From C7867-006 sp035438705 (GTDB lineage: Bacteria; Patescibacteriota; Minisyncoccia; Phycocordibacterales; DATDWN01), in NCBI GenBank assembly GCA_035438705.1, contig DAORIV010000001.1, positions 56,851-120,850 on the forward strand: a DNA stretch of 64,000 nucleotides, read 5' to 3'. Of the stretch, positions 59,217 through 64,000 are shown piece after piece. The position numbers were made by a program, and so were the translations under genes. Every line of letters begins with the position of its first letter. The stretch's first letter is position 1. The notes below the pieces were generated by a model, which saw nothing but the letters and a program-made list of their open reading frames with translations, did no database searches and was not told the origin of the DNA.

Positions 59217-59555
59217 ATGAAAATACTTACACATTTACTTGTTTCAACCTTAGCAATACTTATTACTGACTATATTTTGCAGGGTGCTAGTGTAACAATT
59301 TTGAGTGCCGTTGTTTTGGCTGTGGTTTTAGGGGTGATTAATATATTTATTAAGCCTATTGTGAAAATGATTACTTTACCAATCACCGTAGTCACACTAG
59401 GATTTTTCTCTCTGGTGGTTAACGCACTGTTTGTGTTGCTTTCAGCAAAGATCGTACCTGGCTTTACTATAAACGGTTTCTGGTCAGCTTTTTGGTTCTC
59501 TATAGTGTTGTCGTTAGTTAGTGCTTTGTTCAATAAATTTAGAGATGATGAATAA
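59217..59555 (+). CDS. Phage holin family 4 (YvlD-like) membrane protein
   Basis: This 112-residue protein has four membrane segments. VLGVINIFIKPIVKMITLPITVVTLGFFSLVVNALFVLLSAKIVPGF, cut here by family pattern, matches the YvlD/holin-4 family (LNxxIKPxxxxLTLPxTxxTLGxFxxxxNA). Such proteins are common in non-phage genomes; the role is unknown, possibly envelope stress. Confidence 0.85.
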   Translation: MKILTHLLVSTLAILITDYILQGASVTILSAVVLAVVLGVINIFIKPIVKMITLPITVVTLGFFSLVVNALFVLLSAKIVPGFTINGFWSAFWFSIVLSLVSALFNKFRDDE

Positions 59556-59684
59556 TTCCTTCTAAATTACCTTATTTTTCGGTAAATGTGTCAAATAGAG
59601 TTAAACTTTTTCCCTATGGAAAACTTATTGCTTAGTCTGTGTATTTATTATATAATGGTTCCATTACTATAAATAATCAAAAAA

Positions 59685-59939
59685 ATGGCAAAAGTTAATT
59701 CTGCATTTATGAAACCGATGACTGTTAGTGAAGATCTAGCAGCTGTTGTTGGAAAGGGTCCAATGCCTCGATCTGAAGTGGTTAAAGGTCTATGGGCATA
59801 TATTAAAAAGAACAATTTGCAAGATCCTAAGAATAAAAGAAACATCAATGCTGATGATAAACTAAAGAAAGTTTTTGGAGGAAAGGGGGTTGTAAATATG
59901 TTTGAGATGACTAAATTAGTCTCAAAACACCTTAGCTAG
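59685..59939 (+). CDS. SWIB/MDM2 domain protein
   Basis: An 84-residue, single SWIB domain: PMTVSEDLAAVVGKGPMPRSEVVKGLWAYIKKNNLQD, split by helices, then a basic NKRNINADDKLKKVFG segment. The domain is best known from eukaryotic chromatin proteins and from chlamydiae; in bacteria it may bind DNA. A TATAAT lies 28 nt upstream. Confidence 0.9.
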   Translation: MAKVNSAFMKPMTVSEDLAAVVGKGPMPRSEVVKGLWAYIKKNNLQDPKNKRNINADDKLKKVFGGKGVVNMFEMTKLVSKHLS

Positions 59940-59970
59940 AAATCATTAAACCCGAACGATCTCATCGTTA

Positions 59971-60005
59971 AAATAAAAAATCCCCTGTTAGGGGATTTTT
60001 TATTT
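59971..60005 (+). terminator. Terminator after the SWIB gene
   Basis: AAATCCCC-TGTTA-GGGGATTT with A and T runs, about 40 nt after the stop. Confidence 0.85.
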
Positions 60006-60012
60006 ATAAGTA

Positions 60013-60021
60013 TGGTAGAAT
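60013..60021 (+). promoter_or_regulatory. Extended -10 promoter of a micro-ORF
   Basis: TGG-TAGAAT ends 8 nt before ATG 60030, the spacing seen for leaderless genes here. Confidence 0.6.
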
Positions 60022-60029
60022 ATTTGCAT

Positions 60030-60083
60030 ATGGCAAAAGGAGAAACACACAGAAAAGAGAAAAAGAAACCAAAGAAGAAATAA
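60030..60083 (+). CDS. Highly basic 17-residue peptide
   Basis: MAKGETHRKEKKKPKKK, with ten Lys/Arg of 17. It is preceded by a clean extended -10 at leaderless spacing and lies between a terminator and the next gene. The composition resembles small ribosome- or RNA-binding peptides such as bTHX, but similarity cannot be shown from sequence alone. Confidence 0.45.
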   Translation: MAKGETHRKEKKKPKKK

Positions 60084-60106
60084 TTTCTGGTTAATACGTA
60101 AAATAA

Positions 60107-60673
60107 ATGAGCACTAATTCAAAAAGTGTTAATACTTTTTTATTTCAAGATTTTGCGCTAATAGTTTTTAGTATACTTCTTGCAGTAATGTTGGTAAAAA
60201 CTGGAGTTTTGTCTGAGATATTAGATTCTATTGGGGGAGGAAAGTATATAGGAAGTTTTTTTGCGGGCATATTCTTTACTTCTTTTTTTACCACTGCACC
60301 AGCAATAGCCACACTACTTGAGATATCTCAACACAACCCCATCTTCACCACAGCACTTTTTGGGGCAATGGGCGCTGTCTTGGGGGACTTAATAATATTT
60401 AGATTTATAAGGGATAGGCTAGGTGAACACGTAGCTGAAGTTGTTGGTCACAATAGTTTTATAAAGACAGCAAAAACTCTTTTTAAACTAAGATACTTTA
60501 GATGGTTTACCTTTTTACTTGGAGGGTTTTTGATAGCTTCACCACTTCCAGACGAATTGGGCATAGGTTTACTAGGATTTTCAAGAATGAAATCAAAGTA
60601 CTTTATACCTGTTTCATTTGTATTTAACTTTATAGGTATTGTTTTGATAGGTATGGCAGGAAAATACTTCTAG
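60107..60673 (+). CDS. Multi-pass membrane protein, unknown
   Basis: This 188-residue protein has about four to five membrane segments and conserved-looking GGGKYIGSFFAGIFFTSFFTTAPAIA and SPLPDELGIGLLGF loops. The loop after the fourth segment and the proline pattern recall DedA/SNARE-associated or small export proteins, but I cannot assign a family. Its stop overlaps that of the convergent minus-strand gene by 4 nt. Confidence 0.55.
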   Translation: MSTNSKSVNTFLFQDFALIVFSILLAVMLVKTGVLSEILDSIGGGKYIGSFFAGIFFTSFFTTAPAIATLLEISQHNPIFTTALFGAMGAVLGDLIIFRFIRDRLGEHVAEVVGHNSFIKTAKTLFKLRYFRWFTFLLGGFLIASPLPDELGIGLLGFSRMKSKYFIPVSFVFNFIGIVLIGMAGKYF

Positions 60674-61113
60674 TTTTTAGGATGGTGGTGCTCTATTTCC
60701 TTTTCGATATTTTCGATATGACTTTCTACCTTTGAAATAGTCCTTTGGAGCTTTTTAATCTCATCTTCTTCTGCTTTTATTTCGTCCTCAGTTTTTTCAG
60801 CAAGTTTCTTCTCTCCTGATAGTCCAGAAATGATAAGTCGGTTCCCAATAAAAGCGGAAACATATACTCCTGTAATAAGTAGGATTACAGTTCCAAGAAT
60901 AAAAGAAAGCGGTCCATCCATTAAGTTTGCAAAACTAAGTTCCTCTTCACCTAAAAAGTAAGCAGTAAGGAAGTCAGTGGTGTGCCATACGCCTCTCCAG
61001 AATAAAACTACACCTATACCCCCTACAAAAGCGTATAAAATAGGCATTCTACTTAGCATCGCACGAGTTTTGTCCTCAAGTTTGTCGAAGAATTTAACTA
61101 TATTTTTAGTCAT
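60670..61113 (-). CDS. Two-helix membrane protein with coiled coil
   Basis: This 147-residue protein has membrane segments at about 24-43 and 68-92, followed by a long charged coiled coil (about 98-140) ending HHHPKN. Both termini are probably cytoplasmic. No family recognised. Confidence 0.6.
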   Translation of the reverse strand: MTKNIVKFFDKLEDKTRAMLSRMPILYAFVGGIGVVLFWRGVWHTTDFLTAYFLGEEELSFANLMDGPLSFILGTVILLITGVYVSAFIGNRLIISGLSGEKKLAEKTEDEIKAEEDEIKKLQRTISKVESHIENIEKEIEHHHPKN

Positions 61114-61122
61114 ATATTTATA

Positions 61123-61131
61123 TGATAGAAT
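61123..61131 (+). promoter_or_regulatory. Extended -10 promoter, predicted leaderless
   Basis: TGA-TAGAAT ends 9 nt before ATG 61141. Confidence 0.6.
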
Positions 61132-61140
61132 ATTAACACA

Positions 61141-61893
61141 ATGAATAATTATAAAAAAGCGATCGTTGCCGATCTAGATGGTACGCTGGCAAAAAGTAAG
61201 TCTTCTTTAACGCCTGAAATGGCGGATATTATTTGCAAATTACTTTCAAAATACTATTTTGTAGTGGTTTCTGGTGGAGCTTATGAACAATTCGAGAAGC
61301 AATTTCTTTCAAGTTTTAATTGTCCAAAAGAGTTAATGAAAAATCTGTATCTTTTCCCAACAATGGGAAGTACTTGCTATACCTATGATGAAACTACTGA
61401 TAAATGGAATCAAATGTACAACGAACATTTTACTCCAGATGAGAAAAACCAGATAATTATCGCCCTTGATGAAGCAATAAAAGAGTCTAGTATAGATGTG
61501 AGTTCTCCGTACGGAGAAATTATTGAAGACAGAGGTAGTCAGATTACATTTTCTGGAAGAGGACAGGATGCTCCTATTGAGATAAAAGTTAGATGGGATC
61601 ACGACCAGTTAAAGAGAAATACAATCGTAAACTTACTTAAAAATAAAATACCACAATATGAAATAAGTATTGGAGGGACAACCTCGATAGATATTACTAG
61701 AAAGGGGGTAGACAAAGCTTATGCCATTGGAAAGATAAAAGATATGTTGAAAGTTGAGGATAAGGATATTGAGTTCATCGGAGATGCATTATTTAAGGGT
61801 GGAAATGATTCTCCAGTTAAAAAAACAGGGGTAGATTATATACAAACTGACGGTCCAGAACAGACTCTAGAAATTCTGTCCAGTTATCTATAA
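61141..61893 (+). CDS. HAD-family phosphatase (Cof/phosphomannomutase-like)
   Basis: This 250-residue protein has motif I ADLDGTLAKS (Asp11, Asp13), motif II VVSGGAY, the Lys region in RKGVDKAYAIGKI, and motif IV EFIGDALFKGGND. The cap is of the C2 type used by Cof phosphatases and eukaryotic-type phosphomannomutases. The following cupin and GH130 genes suggest a link to mannose phosphates. Confidence 0.8.
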   Translation: MNNYKKAIVADLDGTLAKSKSSLTPEMADIICKLLSKYYFVVVSGGAYEQFEKQFLSSFNCPKELMKNLYLFPTMGSTCYTYDETTDKWNQMYNEHFTPDEKNQIIIALDEAIKESSIDVSSPYGEIIEDRGSQITFSGRGQDAPIEIKVRWDHDQLKRNTIVNLLKNKIPQYEISIGGTTSIDITRKGVDKAYAIGKIKDMLKVEDKDIEFIGDALFKGGNDSPVKKTGVDYIQTDGPEQTLEILSSYL

Positions 61894-61941
61894 AGATATC
61901 AACATTTACTGATGTATATAAGGATAAAAGCATTAATAAAA

Positions 61942-61950
61942 TGTTATAAT
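61942..61950 (+). promoter_or_regulatory. Extended -10 promoter, predicted leaderless
   Basis: TGT-TATAAT ends 6 nt before ATG 61957, which excludes the longer frame from 61912. Confidence 0.65.
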
Positions 61951-61956
61951 TTTCGT

Positions 61957-62295
61957 ATGGAACCAATAACCACCAAAAGACCGTGGGGGTCATTTACTCG
62001 TTTTACAAATAACGAGCCTTCAACCGTTAAGCTTTTATATGTAAATCACGGAGAAAAATTGAGTTTGCAGTATCATGCAAAGAGAGAAGAATTTTGGAAA
62101 ATAGTATCAGGCAATCCAGAAATTGTTATAGGAGAAGAAACTTTTGAAGCAAAGGAAGGGGACGAGTTTAATGTTTCTGTAAATACAAAACACAGAATTT
62201 CGGCACCGAATGACAATGTGGTTATTCTAGAAATATCAAAGGGGGAATTCGATGAGGATGATATTGTAAGATTAGATGATGTTTACGGACGCTAA
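61957..62295 (+). CDS. Cupin, mannose-6-phosphate isomerase type II-like
   Basis: This 112-residue single cupin has RPWGSFTRF, SLQYHAKREEFWKIVSG and FNVSVNTKHRISAPND, the pattern of the isomerase half of ManC/AlgA-type enzymes. The nucleotidyltransferase half is absent. It could interconvert mannose-6-P and fructose-6-P. Confidence 0.85.
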   Translation: MEPITTKRPWGSFTRFTNNEPSTVKLLYVNHGEKLSLQYHAKREEFWKIVSGNPEIVIGEETFEAKEGDEFNVSVNTKHRISAPNDNVVILEISKGEFDEDDIVRLDDVYGR

Positions 62296-62313
62296 ATAGT
62301 TTTTTGATTAAAA

Positions 62314-64000
62314 ATGAAGAAGAGTACTTCAAAAATAAAAATACTGAGTGGTAGAAAAGGTATACCTATCGCTGTTATTTCTATTTTTGATGAAGTAATT
62401 TTGCTTGAGAAGGAAAGTAAAAATTCTAAAGAGTTATTTTTATCTTGGAGTAAAAACGGTGTGGATTTTATCGAAGAAAAAAAGAAAATAACAATTAAAA
62501 GATTAAATAAAAAGTCAGAGGAGATAAAAGATTGTTACAATTTTTCTATATCAAAAACCCCAAGTGGTTTCACTATGGTTTACTTTAGAAAGGGCAATAA
62601 AAAAGTTAAACCAAAACTAGTTACGGCTCGTTCGAAGGATTTATATAAATGGGATGTAAAGTCAGAGATAAATGCATTAGATTCAGAGCACGCAACTGTT
62701 GTATATGATAAACAAAAAGATAAATTTGAAATGTACAGAGATGGTCTGTTTATTCGCAATCAAGCTTCATACTCATTATCTGTTTGGAAAGAAAAACCAT
62801 CACTTCTATTTACTTCTAGGGTTGGACAATTCGATGCTGGTAAAATAAAGATTATTGGATCTACCGTTACCGAAGAGGGAATACTACTTGTGTATGATGC
62901 TTCTGTTGAACAAAAAACAAAAACATTGTTACAGGCAGGAGCGGTAATATTTGATTTTAAGGATCCAAGGAGGATTATGTGGAGAGGGGCTCTGCCTATT
63001 TGGCAAGGAGTAGTAGATTCAAAAGAAGACACTAGACCAATAGAGCCATTGGGTTTTGCGGTTTTAAATAACCACTTTATTCTTTACTGGTTAACTAGTA
63101 ATCATGATTTGATAGTGGTTAAAACTCCTTCTATAGTAAGAGAGAAAGAAGATGCTAGACTTCATCCAAAAATATTAGATAGGCACGAGGGCAATCCGGT
63201 AATAACCCCAATACTTTCTAATGCTTGGGAAAATGATGGAACTTTTAACCCCGCTACTGTTGAAGATGATGAAGGTAATATCCATTTACTATATAGAGCT
63301 GTGGGGAGTGACGGTATTTCAAGAATAGGATATGCCAGAAGTATTGACGGTAAAGATTTTTCAAATCGTTTACCATATCCAGTATATGAGCCAGTTTTTG
63401 AAAATGGAAAACCAGACAAAAAAACAATAGGTGGACCAATGTCATACAACCCTTATATTTATACCTCTGGTGGTGGGTGGGGTGGTGCTGAAGATCCCAG
63501 AGCGGTTTTAATAGGTGATAGGGTGTATATGATGTATACCGCTTTTGAAAACTGGAGTTCAATGAGAATAGCATTAACCTCAATAAGTCTTGAAGATTTT
63601 AAGGCAGGACGATGGGTATGGAAAAAACCTAGACTTATTTCATCACCAAAAAATAGGAGTAAAAACTGGCTATTGTTTCCTGAAAAAATAAATGGAAAGT
63701 TTGCAATAATCCATAGTATTTCTCCAAAAGTATTAGTTGACTACATAGATGACATAGATACGTTCGATGGAATTATACATAGTCCAAGACCTGAAGGTCC
63801 TCAACCAGGAAGAAAAAATGCATGGGATCATTTCTTGAAAGGTTCAGGTCCTCCACCTATTAAAACAGAGTTAGGTTGGCTTCTTTTATATCATGCACTT
63901 GAAAAAAACGACACGGGCAAATATCGGTTGGGCGCGATGATTTTGGATCATAATGACCCTACAAAAGTTTTGTATAGATCACAGCACCCTATACTTTCAC
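62314..64000 (+). CDS. Glycoside hydrolase family 130-like protein, partial
   Basis: The frame is open from ATG 62314 to the window edge (562 codons, no stop). The C-terminal part has GNPVITP, ENDGTFNPATVEDDEGNIHLLYRAVG, GGGWGGAEDPRAVLIGDRVYMMYTAF and NWLLFPEKINGKF, split by loops, matching GH130 five-bladed beta-propellers that phosphorolyse beta-mannosides. The Asp in AEDPR (about 393) lies near the catalytic region. The first 280 residues form a second, weaker propeller-like region (DKFEMYRDGLF), making it unusually long. It follows the cupin after 18 nt. Confidence 0.85.
   Translation, partial: MKKSTSKIKILSGRKGIPIAVISIFDEVILLEKESKNSKELFLSWSKNGVDFIEEKKKITIKRLNKKSEEIKDCYNFSISKTPSGFTMVYFRKGNKKVKPKLVTARSKDLYKWDVKSEINALDSEHATVVYDKQKDKFEMYRDGLFIRNQASYSLSVWKEKPSLLFTSRVGQFDAGKIKIIGSTVTEEGILLVYDASVEQKTKTLLQAGAVIFDFKDPRRIMWRGALPIWQGVVDSKEDTRPIEPLGFAVLNNHFILYWLTSNHDLIVVKTPSIVREKEDARLHPKILDRHEGNPVITPILSNAWENDGTFNPATVEDDEGNIHLLYRAVGSDGISRIGYARSIDGKDFSNRLPYPVYEPVFENGKPDKKTIGGPMSYNPYIYTSGGGWGGAEDPRAVLIGDRVYMMYTAFENWSSMRIALTSISLEDFKAGRWVWKKPRLISSPKNRSKNWLLFPEKINGKFAIIHSISPKVLVDYIDDIDTFDGIIHSPRPEGPQPGRKNAWDHFLKGSGPPPIKTELGWLLLYHALEKNDTGKYRLGAMILDHNDPTKVLYRSQHPILS

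Noticed and set aside
63162..63583. Minus-strand frames of about 100 residues near the right edge
   Set aside because: Antisense to the open GH130 frame, which has clear family motifs.

Overview
The window looks like a low-GC genome fragment from a candidate phyla radiation (Patescibacteria) bacterium, most likely a Parcubacteria-type lineage. The reasons are: an S10/spc ribosomal operon without rpmD (uL30), a large type IV pilus locus, many membrane-anchored orphan proteins, short versions of adk and prfB, and almost no Shine-Dalgarno (SD) sequences. The name is inferred from these traits; no 16S gene is present.

Layout. 1-10002: ribosomal protein operon from the end of rplC through rplO, then secY. 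It is broken twice by a terminator followed by an identical-style promoter (TTGACA, 17 nt, TAGTAT), before rpsS and before rpsN. 10056-15255: adk, map, ndk, a DUF2238-like membrane protein, a beta-CASP RNase, and on the minus strand rplT, rpmI and infC, the last without any ATG start. 15376-25541: an envelope and secretion block. Two large secreted, carbohydrate-lyase-like mosaic proteins flank a second, minimal PilB/PilC pair. 25574-30670: malic enzyme, then a GC-richer pair (alpha/beta hydrolase and Mur ligase) lying between tRNA-Ser(GCT) and a degraded copy of that tRNA's 3' end, then an interrupted partial tRNA-Ser copy and a helix-turn-helix protein. 30711-43725: tRNA-Ser with anticodon ACT, comF, and the pilus locus (pilM, N, O, P-like, B, a response regulator, pilT, pilC, three pilins, pilD, four minor pilins). 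43755-48950: ligA, gatC, gatA and an SH3/HEPN-like membrane protein. 48951-51593: a tRNA region (Asp, Met, fMet, Thr) filled with palindromic repeats and one assembly gap. 51594-54159: prfB, ftsE, ftsX. 54227-64000: small cassette-like genes, tRNA-Gln, a Kef-type transporter, orphan envelope proteins, a SWIB protein, and a mannose-related group (HAD phosphatase, cupin, partial GH130).

Two gene-start styles coexist. Most native genes have no SD. At least twelve have a -10 hexamer only 6-9 nt upstream of the ATG, which predicts leaderless mRNAs. A minority of GC-richer genes have a clear GGAGG and end in strong hairpins, suggesting imported cassettes.

The most unusual signal is a family of composite elements just downstream of tRNA genes. 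In order they carry hairpins, an inverted copy of that tRNA's own T-arm, a conserved core, a hairpin with variable stem but near-constant 12-nt loop, and a direct repeat of the tRNA 3' end. A related structured motif recurs inside a predicted RNA upstream of rpsS, 47 kb away.
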